From Sarcomyxa edulis (lineage: Eukaryota > Basidiomycota > Agaricomycetes > Agaricales > Mycenaceae), in contig QUOL01000002.1 of NCBI GenBank assembly GCA_009761415.1, positions 1,674,001-1,738,000 of the forward strand: a stretch of DNA of 64,000 nucleotides, given 5' to 3'. The number at the start of each line of letters is the position of its first letter. Within the stretch, counting starts at the first letter, position 1. Shown piece by piece: positions 10,179 to 21,259 of this stretch. A program made the translations under genes and the position numbers. The notes under the pieces are model-generated. The model was not told the origin of the DNA. It saw only the letters and a program-made list of their open reading frames with translations, and searched no databases.

Positions 10179-13100
10179 ATGAGTGATGTCTCCCGTGCCG
10201 TGCTTCCCCAAGGTGCTGGCTATGGCATCGTAGTCGGTCAGTGCCCCATTTGATTCAGTCAATAAATTGTCCATCTAACTCCTCACTCCTCCAGGAATCG
10301 GTCTTTTCTTCACCTTTTTCATGCTCCTTCTCACGTTCCTACAAACGCGCTATACGGCTTATAGCCCAGGGAAATCGGACGAATTCAACAGTGCATCTCG
10401 AAGTGTTAAGCCTGGTCTCATTGCCAGTGGGATTGTTAGCGCCTGGACATGTTCGTCGATTTTTTTGACCGTTGGTGTCTCGTTTTCTGACGCGTCATAC
10501 CAGGGGCCGCGACGCTTCTCCAAAGCTCTACTATCGCCTACGACTATGGCATCAGTGGTCCGTACTGGTATGGTATGGTTATTCCGATTTTTCTCCCTGG
10601 CCTAGTTCTTTGATTGACACATCTGTGCTTAGCTGCCGGTGCTACCGTCCAAATTCTCTTGGTTGGTCATCCTAGATCAAGTTCGTAAGCTCGTTACTGA
10701 CACGTTGATTTTTAGATGGCTCAGAATGCAGCCAAGATCAAGATGAATGCTCCCAGTGCTCATACGTGAGTAATTTTGCGAGAAATCGAAGTGAAGGACA
10801 GACATAGCTGATATGCCTTCTCCTCAGATTTCTTGAAGTCATCTATGTCCGCTGGGGTGCGGTCTTGCATCTGACTGGGATGTTTTTTGTGAGTACATCT
10901 CTCTAAGAGACTTCGAAAAACTGACCACATTTCACAACAGGGTCTAGCGACTAATCTACTCGTTTCGTCCATGCTCATTGTTGGAGCCAGTGCCACCGTA
11001 ACCGATCTCACTGGAATGCCTACATTGGCAGCTTGTTTCTTGATTCCTGCTACCGTTGTTGGCTGTACGTATTGCTCCTGCATGACAAAAAGGTCCATCA
11101 TAACCTCATTGTTTTCGTGCAGATGTCGTTGTCGGCGGGATGCGTGCTACACTACTGTGTGGTAAGCACCGACTCAATATTTTCTGCCACGCATGACTCA
11201 AGTAAGCATATTTCAACAGATTACTCGCATACCGCAGTACTGTACTGCATCATTCTGTACTTCCTCTTCCAAGTGTATGCAGTGAACGACAAGATTGGCT
11301 CTCCTGCAGCCATGTGGGAGCTCTTGCGCGAATCGGCAGCTCGTAACCCAGTTATCAACAATGCTGGAGGCGAGTACGTTACAATGCGAAGCAAAGGAGG
11401 TCTCATCTTTGGAGTCATCAAGTAAGAGAATATATGTCTCGTCCATTACTGAGCTAATCACAGGACTTTAGCATCACTGGAAACTTCGCTACGGTGTTCC
11501 TCGATCAGGTATGTTCAACTTATTCAAGGACGTCTAGAAAGCATCTGACATGTTGCCTCTGTAAAGGCATATTGGCAAAGTTAGAATTTTGGTATCACAG
11601 TATCCTCTCGCCGCTGACGAATATCATTTATGTATCCAGGAGCTATCGCCTCCCAGCCCATTTCAGCCGTCAAAGCATTTGCTATAGGCGGGCTTCTCTG
11701 GTTCCCCATCCCCATGGGTTTCGCATCTGCTATGGGCCTCACTGCTATCGCTCTCACAACCAACCCTTCATTCCCTGGTTATCCGACGCCGCTATCCGCT
11801 GCTCAAGTGAGCGCTGGACTAGCTGCGCCTTCCGGAGTTAGCGCTCTCCTGGGGTCTACGGGTCAGTACAAGAAAAATAAACAATGACTGGGAACTGATA
11901 TCTGTCCCCAGGTGCTGTCGTTCTGCTCGTTCTGCTCTTCCTCGCCGTGACATCTGCATCTTCCGCAGAAGTAAGTATTGGTCTTGTCATCGCGAACACC
12001 TCACTGATATCTTCACTTCCAGCTCATCGCCACTTCATCCATCTTCACCTACGATATTTACCGAACCTACATCAATCCGAAAGCAACGGAGAAACAGATA
12101 CTTATGGTCTCTCATATAGGTGTCGGTATCTGGGGGATTTGCATGGCTATCTTCGGTGTCATCTTCTTTGAGATCGGGATAAGCATGGGTTGGCTCTATG
12201 AGTTTATGGGGTGCGTTCGTCCGTATTCTTAGAGATAAGAGAGATTCCTGATTCAGGGAATAGAGTTATCCTCGGGGCTGGTGTAGTCCCGATTGCTCTA
12301 GGAGTTCGTACTAACAGTAAGTTGACTTTGTTGGATGTCGATCAGTTTCTGATTTTATTATGCTTAGTGGCCAACAAGTGGTGGTGTTTCGCCGGTGCTT
12401 GGATTGGACTTGCGTGAGTCCGGACCGCTGCTTCTTTGTCTGTATCTCGTGAGGCTGAGCTCTTCCATAGCTGCTCTCTAACGTCGTGGCTGGTGGTCGC
12501 AGCTACTACGAATGGGGGAGAACTGACAATCGCAACGACCGGCCAGGACTACCCTATGTTCGTCCCGATTAATGCCACCACGCACGAGTACTAGCTAAAT
12601 CGAGTGATTAGGTTGACTGGAAACATCGTTGGATTGATGGTCGGTGCGATCATATCCATGGCTGGCTCCTGGTGCTTCCCAGAGAACTACGACTTCGCAG
12701 CCAGTGAGTGATTCCTTCTCCGCACTAAGGACTCGCCCTGACCCCTTACTCTTCATTAAGCTCGTGCAATGCATGCCACCATCGATCCGATTCCCATGCA
12801 TCCCAACCCAGAAGCGGACGCGGAGATAATCAGTCCTACCAGCGATTCGGAGAAGGATCAAAGTTTCGATGACAAGGATAAAAATACGGCCACAATAGTG
12901 GTCACCACTGCGGACCCTGTAAACGGGGAGTTTGAAGAGGAAATGGATCTTGTCAAGTTACAAAAGGCTTTCGTCTTTTCGGTTTGGATGTCGGTTATCC
13001 TGTGTCTTCTCCTGGTTATCGTCATTCCTTTCCCTTTGTTCTTTACATCGTGCGTGTTTCATCTTTCTCAGTTCATTTTGTCCTGATCGTACGGTCCGTT

Positions 13101-13360
13101 GGACAGATACGTGTACTCCAAGAACGGGTTTACCGGATGGATTTCAGTCTTCATTTGTTGGCTTTTGATGGCCGCATGCGTCGGAATTCTCTACCCTATT
13201 GTACGCATCGTCTCCATTGGCTTGTCATTTCCAGACAACTGACTCTTCACTTTAGTTCGAATCCCGTGTTGCTCTCATACAGATCGCGAAAGGAGTCGTA
13301 GGAGACATTTTCAATCATCGCCGTGGTAGTGACGGTGTCGTATCGACCACGCATGCTTAA
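10179..13360 (+). CDS. DUR3: Urea/polyamine transporter Dur3 (SSS family)
   Basis: High-affinity plasma-membrane symporter of the sodium:solute symporter family; fungal Dur3 imports urea and, in yeast, polyamines. It starts MSDVSRAVLPQGAGYGIVVG. Diagnostic stretches are ASGIVSAWTWAATLLQSSTI, YDYGISGPYWYGAGA-type, VGGMRATLLCDYSHTAVLY and SAVKAFAIGGLLWFPIPMG. About 15 hydrophobic segments are spread over a product of roughly 700 residues, as expected for Dur3. A polar, acidic loop (SPTSDSEKDQSFDDKDKN) separates the last helix groups and may be regulatory. There are over ten short introns. The divergent neighbour encodes an acetylpolyamine amidohydrolase-like enzyme, and GATAAG motifs upstream suggest nitrogen control. 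Confidence 0.93.
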
Positions 13361-13522
13361 TTTCTTTGCTAGACTATCTAGAATTAGAGACCGTACTCTG
13401 CTTGAATAGATATCATTATGGGTCCATGTGGGCGTCTGTTGTGGGCGTTACGTACATAATTGTTCTTCCTCTCCTTTTTTGATCGACATCGGTTATCGAT
13501 CGTCGACTCCTTACCGTGGCCG

Positions 13523-14124
13523 ATGGTAGACGGCGGAGGCAAACCCGACGACACGATAGTCACTTCAGAGCCTCTCATCATCCCTCAGTATCAAGTTCCG
13601 GAGCGTGCAATATGGGGCATCAGTGCATCACTAGTGGCCGGCTTCGGAATGGGTTCGATACGAGCCTTCAGAAAGACCGGGCTTCGATTTCTCGCTGAAA
13701 ATGCCCATCGTGCGCCTACGACGGTCGGGGGTTGGTATTTCTACAACAAGACCAAGAGCTACAAACAATTCTCTGCGGGGTTGATCGGTGGCCTGAAGCA
13801 AAGTGTCAAGTTGGGAGGAATGACACTTGTGTGGTTTGCGTTGGACGATTCAATGCAGGAGACGGGTGCTCGACCTGTCAGCAATATTGTAGCGTCACTG
13901 GCGTTGGGAGGAGCGTTTGCTGCTTTCCGTGAGTACGCTAGCGTTGATAGTGGCGGTAGTTCCAGCTGACTTCGCCCCAAGAACGGACACCTTGGAAGAC
14001 GACACAGCGGATACTCGGGTGTGCATTGCTGGTGGGATCAACTCTTCAAGGACTGAAATGGCTGGAAGAGTACATGCGAGAGATGGAAAAGGCAAGAAAC
14101 GGCGATGGGGAGGCAGAACGATGA
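13523..14124 (+). CDS. Tim17/Tim22/Tim23-like small membrane protein
   Basis: A small protein of about 180 residues, starting MVDGGGKPDDTIV. Glycine-rich membrane segments (WGISASLVAGFGMGSIRAF, GLIGGLKQSVKLGGMTLVW, VASLALGGAFAAF) and the Gly/Arg pattern between them resemble the Tim17/22/23/PMP24 superfamily, which includes import pore subunits and complex I assembly factors of the mitochondrial inner membrane. A single intron (about 13928-13980) joins FAAF to QRTPWKTTQRILGCALLVG, giving a last hydrophobic segment and the tail YMREMEKARNGDGEAER. Reading through that intron gives an earlier stop. I cannot place it within the superfamily, so the role is inferred from composition. Confidence 0.6.
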
Positions 14125-14371
14125 GGGATTTCGGCTGCGAAGTGCCATTGGTGTTTTTTAAAATTTTGGACAGGGGACCGGGCTCATCTTCTTCCCTCTG
14201 CAATTTTTTTCGCTGTTCCTTATGGCGAGTATAAAAGTACAGGATCCTATATAGGATACAGAGAAATAATAGCTGCTAGTGGCATATTATTTTAGAATGC
14301 CAGGGATACCTTTACTCCAGCATCTAGTGTCGCATCCTGGCAAGTCCTGGCTATCGGGCCATTCTAGTAAC

Positions 14372-17300
14372 ATGACGATATCTTCAGATGCTCCACCCAC
14401 TGCTCTTCCTCAAAAACATTCCTTCTTACCATCACTATCCATCCCAGCAGCAATGATTAAATTATGGCCATCCACTCCTCTCGACCAACTCACCCCAAGA
14501 GCAGGTCCAAATGGTCAAGAACGTAATCCTTTCGACGCTATTTCACCCTCAAGTCCTACTAGTACTTCTTCGAGTCCAGGCCAAACTACTCCTTCTTCTT
14601 CGTATCATCACCATCTACTTAACAAGCATCCATCATACGTGTCAGCTCTATCCACAGCGAGCGCTAACGGCACTAGCGGAACACCCAAACCCGCGGATCT
14701 CACGCCTTTAGCCTCACCATCTCTCGGTAACTTTGTTGCTGCTCTTCCAACTACTCATCTTTCTCTTCATGCTCCCGACTTCAACATGCAACAGCCTCCC
14801 ACCTCTTCTCGTAAAGCCCTTTCAAACATCCCCTCAGCGTCACCGGCATCGCCCTCCTCGAAATCTTCCTCTTCTTCCTCTTCTTCCGCTGCAGGCACCG
14901 GAGGTCCTTCCAAGGGCCAAATTCATGTCAAGCTCATCCAAGCACGCGGTCTCAACGTTCTATCCATACATGCTCGACCATACGTAGTCGTCCAGTTCGA
15001 GCAAAACGAATTCGTCAGTCGAGATCCCACTGACGAGACCGACAAGGAAGTCAAGGGCACCGCAACCAATCTCGCACGGAACGGATCTTCTAATGCTGTA
15101 TCAGCCTTAGGCGCTATCGGTTCCAAAGCTGCGTTGGCGCTCGATATGGCCGCCAAAAAGCAAGGAAAGGATAGTGCAAACAACTCTCCATCTTCATCCG
15201 TGTCATCGGGCAAATCGACGCCTGCCACCATTGCTACCTCTGGCCCATCGAATGGGCTTCTATTCAATCGATTATCTGCTCATAATCCCGTATGGAAACA
15301 CGAGGTATCCTTGTGAGTATCATATTCTACTCTTCTATCGTTCATAATTCGTAATCTTTCTACCACAGCGACGTCACATCGAGCGAATCCCTCATTACGT
15401 TCAATGTCTATGATCGTTCCGTCGTCGACCAAGGTTTCCTCGGGACCGTTCAGATTAAACCTGTGCTTATTCACGACCACACTGTCGACCAATGGTACAA
15501 GTAAGTCGCCCATCTCTTAATCCTATACACAGTTTTTTTCTCCGTTTGCTTCGGCTTCTAAATTGACCGGAATCCCTCGGTGCTTTTATCGGTAGACTTC
15601 GGCCATTCGAGAACGAAGTTGTCAGTGGGGAGATGCGTGTTCAGGTGACGTTTGAACAGTACAAAGTGCGTGTAAAACCTTGTTACATTTTACGTTTTAT
15701 CTCATCGCTTTGGCCCTGATCCGTCGACCAATCAGACCAAACGTGCTTTAACACCGCGCGATTTCGAATTCCTCAAACTGATCGGCCGAGGGACCTTTGG
15801 GAAAGTATTCCAAGTGCGCAAGAGGGACACAAAGCGTATATACGCTATGAAAGTGCTCTCGAAGAAGGAGATTGTTGCAAAAAAGGAGGTGGCTCATACC
15901 ATTGGGGAACGCAAGATTTTGCAACAGTCTTTGGACTCGCCGTTCCTTGTGGGTCTGAAGTTCAGTTTCCAGACGGATGCCGATTTGTATCTGGTGACGG
16001 ACTTTAAGAGTGGAGGGGAATTGTTCTGGCATCTTCAGCGCGAAACACGCTTCACCGAGGAACGTGCGAGGTTCTATATCGCGGAATTGATACTCGCGCT
16101 GGAACATCTACACAAATATAATATCGTTTACAGGTACCTTTTTTCTCTATATCAGTTCCTGTCGTCTGTTGTTGATCTCATCCTCGCGATCAGGGACTTG
16201 AAGCCGGAAAACATCTTGCTAGACGCGACAGGTCACGTAGCCCTGTGCGATTTCGGACTCTCCAAACCAGATCTGCGCTCGGACGAGCTCACTACTACGT
16301 TTTGCGGAACCACTGAATACCTTGCTCCCGAAATACTCCTAGACGAGCAAGGTTACTCCAAGATCGTAGATTTCTGGTCATTGGGTGTCCTTCTCTTCGA
16401 GATGTGTTGCGGATGGAGTCCATTCTACGCCGAAGATACTCAACAGATGTACAAGAACATATGCTTTGGGAAGATCCGCTTCCCAAAAGGTGTCATCAAC
16501 GAAGATGGCAAGCAGTTCGTTAAAGGAGTGAGTTTCTTGTTTCTTATTTTGTCATCACCTACGATGTCATTCCTCCCGATCACGTTCTTCTCTTCTCATG
16601 CTTATACCTTTATTTCCAGCTTCTCAACCGTAACCCAAACCACCGTCTCGGTGCCGTACGAGATGCAGCGGAACTCAAAGAACATCCATTCTTCAAAACG
16701 ATCGACTGGAAAGCACTTTCGCTCAAACAAGTAACGCCACCCTTTAAACCTGTTGTCGAATCTGACGAGTCCACGGCCAATTTCGATCCTGAATTCACAT
16801 CGGCTGATATCCGGGAAGTGGGTGTGGGTCTCTCAGAGATGGATTTGGACGAAGAGGATCCGTCGGAGGATTGGGTATCACAGTCCATCGGCGCGACAGG
16901 GTTCATGCCTCACACGCCGAACGGACCTCTGGGGAGCGAGAATTATATGGGAAAGAGTGGTACACCGAGTCCCGTGGGTCCACTAAGCCCGGCTTTATCT
17001 ATGACTGCCATACCGGTCCCTGCTTCGTCAACCAACGGACACGGGCGTGTCAGTGCAAACGGCCGGGGACCCTCAGGGTCTGGAAGTGCGGGCCACTCGC
17101 AAGGGATACAGATAAAGAAGCCGAAGAAGAAAACGAAAGATGCTGCGGGGAGTCCGTTGACGAATAGTGTTCAAGAGAACTTTAGAGGGTTCACTTATTC
17201 GGGTGGGGAGAGTGTCGTCGCGCCTGTGGGTATGATCAGGAAGAAGGAAGACGATGAAGAGTCGATGGCGGACGAGGAGGCACCAGAGGTGACGACTGAG

Positions 17301-17390
17301 GATGAGATTGAGGATCCGGGCAAATCGATGGGGAGATATGCGAATTCCAGACGGAAGGGTCTGGCGTTCACCGGGCTTGACGATGAATAA
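14372..17390 (+). CDS. SCH9: AGC protein kinase Sch9 with N-terminal C2 domain
   Basis: Fungal S6K/Akt-like kinase of nutrient (TORC1) signalling, acting at the vacuole and cytosol. A low-complexity Ser/Thr/Pro N-terminus is followed by a C2 domain (GQIHVKLIQARGLNVLSIHA ... VWKHEVSFDVTSS). Then comes the kinase: glycine loop IGRGTFGKVFQV, VAIK-type Lys in YAMKVLSKKE, YRDLKPENILL, DFG in CDFGLSKPD, and activation loop TTFCGTTEYLAPE. The C-tail has a turn-motif-like SPLTNSVQ and the hydrophobic motif FRGFTYSGGE. Odd points are an insertion of about 75 residues inside the C2 domain and a tail of about 65 residues past the hydrophobic motif. Five introns. The start at 14372 is preferred over an in-frame ATG at 14279. 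Confidence 0.95.
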
Positions 17391-17971
17391 ACACCTGAGT
17401 ATCATGCGCTACTTGGTGTAGTTTCGTTTTTTATAAGTGTACGCGACCGTACACACAGACATTGATTGTATGTTTCTTTATCCATCCATCCATCTGTGGT
17501 TTCCAGGAATTGGTTAATATTCCAAATCTACTACCAACTAGTACCATCTTACTCCCTACCTTATTTTCTGCACACATACCACTATTATCATCATTTCCCT
17601 CGTATTTTGTACTGTGCTTTTTTGGCATGGACTTGTTTCTTTTTTCCTGTTGATGACTGGTGCCTATGTAATTCACATTTTTGTTGGCTGCTCTCGTATG
17701 TGTATCCGACTGTCATCCTACAATCCTCTCCTGGTATACACGTAGCGTACATATCTTGCGATATTCATTGGCAGATCGCAGGTGCCTTACTTGCACTGCA
17801 ATCTTATCTGATCACTGCATCGGGTTATCTGATAAGCTGCGCGCCGATCGTTCAATACCATCCCGCCCCCGCGGCCGCCCTGCCCAGATCTTCGCTTCAT
17901 CCCATGAAGCGTTCATTCGCATATATACCTTCAGTCATGCAGAAATTCACCAAACTCCAGCTTATTTCGCC
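17391..17971. other. Intergenic: SCH9 3' region and promoter of first Apd1-like gene
   Basis: No coding sequence seen. A T/A/C-rich stretch at 17480-17620 is probably SCH9 3' UTR. A TATATA sequence at 17922-17927, 45-50 bp before the next start codon, may be the core promoter of the Apd1-like gene. Confidence 0.45.
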
Positions 17972-19404
17972 ATGTATCGGCTCTGGCAACTCAAAGCTTA
18001 CGCACTAGGAGAAACTAGCCAGGAACCGGTTGTAGTCGTCGAGAAAGACCCTGTTTATGCTCAGCTGGAGGCGTCTGACGTGCCTGTGTCCTTTGCTGAT
18101 TGCAGAATCTGCCCAGACCCTTGCGATGAAGGTATTTCTACAGTCTTCTATGAAACTGTATCCCCGTCGTATAACATCTTTCCTGAACGAAGACCACGAG
18201 GCCTATCCCAGCAGGTTGGAGGTGGATATGGACTCAAATATGCTGGGCTCTGTAAAACCCTATCGTAGACAGGTGCGATTACCTTCCAACCTTTTCTCTC
18301 GTTGACCTCTCACCCTTTGACTCATCAGGTAGTAATATCCACTGGCAAATCAGACTGGGAACGGGAAGTCACCGAGGCCAAAGGTACCCTTGCAGCGTAT
18401 CTCCTCGAGGTCCAAAATGCCAATTCTCCTGCTAAGGCTGCAAAACCTGCAAAGGCCAAGAAACCTCCCGTGGACGATACCCCAAAACCACAAGACGACA
18501 GCCCTAAACCTCCGAAACCTCCAGCTGGTATCTTCCGTTCTGCAGAGTCCTCTAAGATATCCATTCTGAACGGGAGCCACCTCTCGATATGTGACGACGA
18601 TGACCAAGACACTATACTGGTTTTTCCAGACTATACCCTCATCACCGGTATCCGACAATCCATAGAGGGCGCTCAGGAACTTTGGAGTCTGGCTGTCGAT
18701 CCAAAAGTAGGACGGGTAGGTCCTGCTGGAATCGACGCTCGTCCAGAAGGAATCGAAACGTGGATCATACCCTATTCTTGTGTCATTTTGTTGTGTATGT
18801 TCTGTCTTCATTCAATGTTTCCAACATGTTCATGTCTCAAGAATATTCAGGCTCGCATAAAAGACGAGATAATAGATGTGCTATCACAGCACCTAAGCTC
18901 GAAGCAGGTGAGTAGAATATCTCTATATCTGCTGTTTTCCATTCTTGACGTACGAACATAATCCTTCTCAGCGTTCACTCGTTCATTGGAACGCAAAGGG
19001 TGGGACGTACACACACAGATAGAACATCCCTCCTTCTCTGGCGCACCATTAGAAAAACTCACAGGGACTCCCTCCGAAAAAGAGGAACATGTCCTTCAAA
19101 CATTGAAGACTCTTCCCTCCTCCAAACGAGCTCTCCTCCTGAAGAGTTCGCACATCGGGGGGCACAAATACGTGGGGAACTGTATAGCAAGTACTTTTCT
19201 AGATCTCAAGACTGGCATAAATTCAAAGACTTCATACAGATATATACTCCACAAGGCTCCGGTGTATGGTATGGCCGTGTTTCGACGCATGAAGTGGAAT
19301 CTATCGTCGACAATACTATTCTAGAAGGCAAGGTTCTTCCTCCGTTACTCAGAGCGGGCTTGAACGTCTCGAGACCCGGATGCTCTACCCTGAATGACTG
19401 GTGA
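17972..19404 (+). CDS. Apd1/Aim32-like sucraseferredoxin [2Fe-2S] protein, copy A
   Basis: Belongs to the Suc_Fer-like (Apd1/Aim32) family, thioredoxin-fold proteins whose [2Fe-2S] cluster has two Cys and two His ligands in yeast Apd1. Reading the exons gives MYRLWQLKAYALGE, the Cys-rich DCRICPDPCDEG, WEREVTEAKGTLAAYL, then CSHKRRDNRCAITAPKLE and the H-x3-H motif in SSHIGGHKYVGNCI. It ends VLPPLLRAGLNVSRPGC. A Lys/Pro-rich linker lies at 18435-18530. Six introns. 18795-18850 also reads open in frame, but splicing is needed to reach the RRDNRC motif and keep frame with the next exon. 19187-19239 needs a GC donor. It lies in direct tandem with copy B and may act in redox or drug tolerance, as Apd1 does. 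Confidence 0.82.
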
Positions 19405-19682
19405 CTCCTCGATTCATCAGTCAGTGGCTTCTTTCCCCCTTGTATGCGTGGGTCGGAAATAACGTATACACATCTATCTTATACCGTCGTGTTCACACGA
19501 ATACACTTCTTTTTTGTAAGCTGTAACGCGAATGTGATCACGACACCGTAATTATCATACAAAGATTAGATAACTTTTATCAGATAATCAGCCGCGGCGT
19601 ATACGCGTTCACCTGCTCTAATATAATTACAACTATGCAATATCAGCGATCCTAGCGCCATTCGTTTCTCCCCACCCCCGCC

Positions 19683-21077
19683 ATGCACCGTCTCAGGCAA
19701 ATCAAAGCATACGCTCTGGGCGAAATCGTCGACAAAGACACTCTCGTTAGCGAGTTAGAAGAGTCCTATGTGCCAATTTCTTCTGCTGACTGCAGGGGTT
19801 GTCCCGATCCTTGTGACGAAGGTATGTCTAATAAACCCTCGTTGTACTATAGATCTAACATGCCTTCATGACTATCAAGATCATGAGCCATATCCAAGTA
19901 GATTCGATGTGGATATGGAGTCGAAATTGCTGGGCACCGTAAAACCCTATCGTCGGCAAGTGCGTTCAATCATGCATCCTCCAGAACTTCGGGTGTACCT
20001 TCTGATCCTGAACTTCCTGACCTCTTAGGTGGTAATATCCACTGGCAAATCAGACTGGGAGCGGGAGATCACCGACGCTAAAGGTACCCTCGCAGCGTAT
20101 CTTTCCGAGGTCCAAAGTTCCAACTCTTCCACTAAAAGTGCCATTTCTGTGAAGGCCAAATCTACCGTATCAGATGACGCCTCAAAGCCTGCTAAACCGA
20201 TACCTGGTGTCTTTCGTTCCGGAGACTCTTCTAGAATATCCATTCTGAATGGGAGCCACCTCACGATTTGTGATGATGACACCGAAGAGACGGTACTTGT
20301 TTTCCCCGACTATACACTTATGACTGGTGTTTCCCGCTCGATAGAGGGAGCTCACAATCTTTGGAATCTGGCCGTCGATCCCTCAGCAGAACGATTGGGG
20401 CCTGCTGCACCAGAGACCCATCCAGGAGTCGAAACGTGGATTATACCCTATTCTTGCGTAATTTTAATATGTATGTTGTCTCGCCTTCGTGAAGTCATCT
20501 ATGATATTCATCTGACCTTTATACAGGTTCTCATAAAAAACGAGATAACAGGTGTGCTATCGCAGCGCCTAAGCTCGGAAAAGGTGAATACAGAGCTCTA
20601 TTCAGTCTTTACCACCTCATACTTCTATCCTCGCAGCGTTCACACATTCCCTGGAACGAAAAGGATGGGAAGTCCACTCCCAGCTCGAACACACTTCTGC
20701 TTTTGGACCTCCATTGGAAAAATTCGAGGGTACGCCCTCCGCAAAGGAGGAATATGTCCTCGAGACACTGAAGAAACTGCCCGATTCTAAACGGGCCCTC
20801 GTACTGATGTGCTCGCACGTCGGAGGACACAAATACGTGGGCAATTTGATCGCAAGTATCTTCCAACCGTCTCATGTTGGTATGAGCCCTTAAATTTCTC
20901 TCCTCTCAACAGATATACGTCCCTCAGGGCTCAGGTATTTGGTATGGCCGTGTCACCACACACGAAGTAGAATCCATCGTCGACAACACCATAATAGGGG
21001 GCAAGGTGCTACCTCCATTGCTCAGGGCGGGCCTGAACATCTCGAGGCCTGGATGTCACAGTTTGAACGACTGGTAG
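19683..21077 (+). CDS. Apd1/Aim32-like sucraseferredoxin [2Fe-2S] protein, copy B
   Basis: Close paralog of the gene 279 bp upstream, with the same domain order and intron positions: MHRLRQIKAYALGEIV, DCRGCPDPCDEG, WEREITDAKGTLAAYL, CSHKKRDNRCAIAAPKLGK, CSHVGGHKYVGNLI and the end PPLLRAGLNISRPGCHSLND. Cluster-ligand candidates (Cys in CSHKKRD and the H-x3-H of HVGGH) are intact, so both copies look functional. The central linker is shorter and has diverged, and one Cys in copy A (GNCI) is Leu here (GNLI). The last intron (20852-20912) again needs a GC donor at the same codon as in copy A. An intron of 56 bases (20471-20526) matches the one of 56 bases in copy A. Confidence 0.82.
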
Positions 21078-21259
21078 CGGTATTAGATAATAAAGAGCTA
21101 CTTGCAGCGCATCGCCTCGGTCGGAAACATAATCAGCATATATCACGACATTTACATGAATACATTTCCTCTGTATGTATATGGACGCACAGAAACATAC
21201 GTGGACGAGCGGTCCTTTGATGGTACATTGGATAACGCCGCAGCAAGAAATAGAGCTCC

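Noticed and set aside
13250..13275. AGTTCGAATCCC resembling a tRNA T-loop.
   Set aside because: It overlaps the last DUR3 intron/exon boundary and no cloverleaf can be drawn.
18795..18850. Reading through this 56-base stretch of the first Apd1-like gene (and 20471-20526 in the second) is open and gives a plausible helix (RIKDEIIDVLSQHLSS).
   Set aside because: The next exon only stays in frame, and the family motif SHKRRDNRC only appears, if the stretch is spliced as a GT-AG intron.
21133..21259. Extension of ERG26 to 21133 on the minus strand.
   Set aside because: A standard intron restores a Trp-Trp ending and an earlier stop at 21260; the extension has no family likeness.
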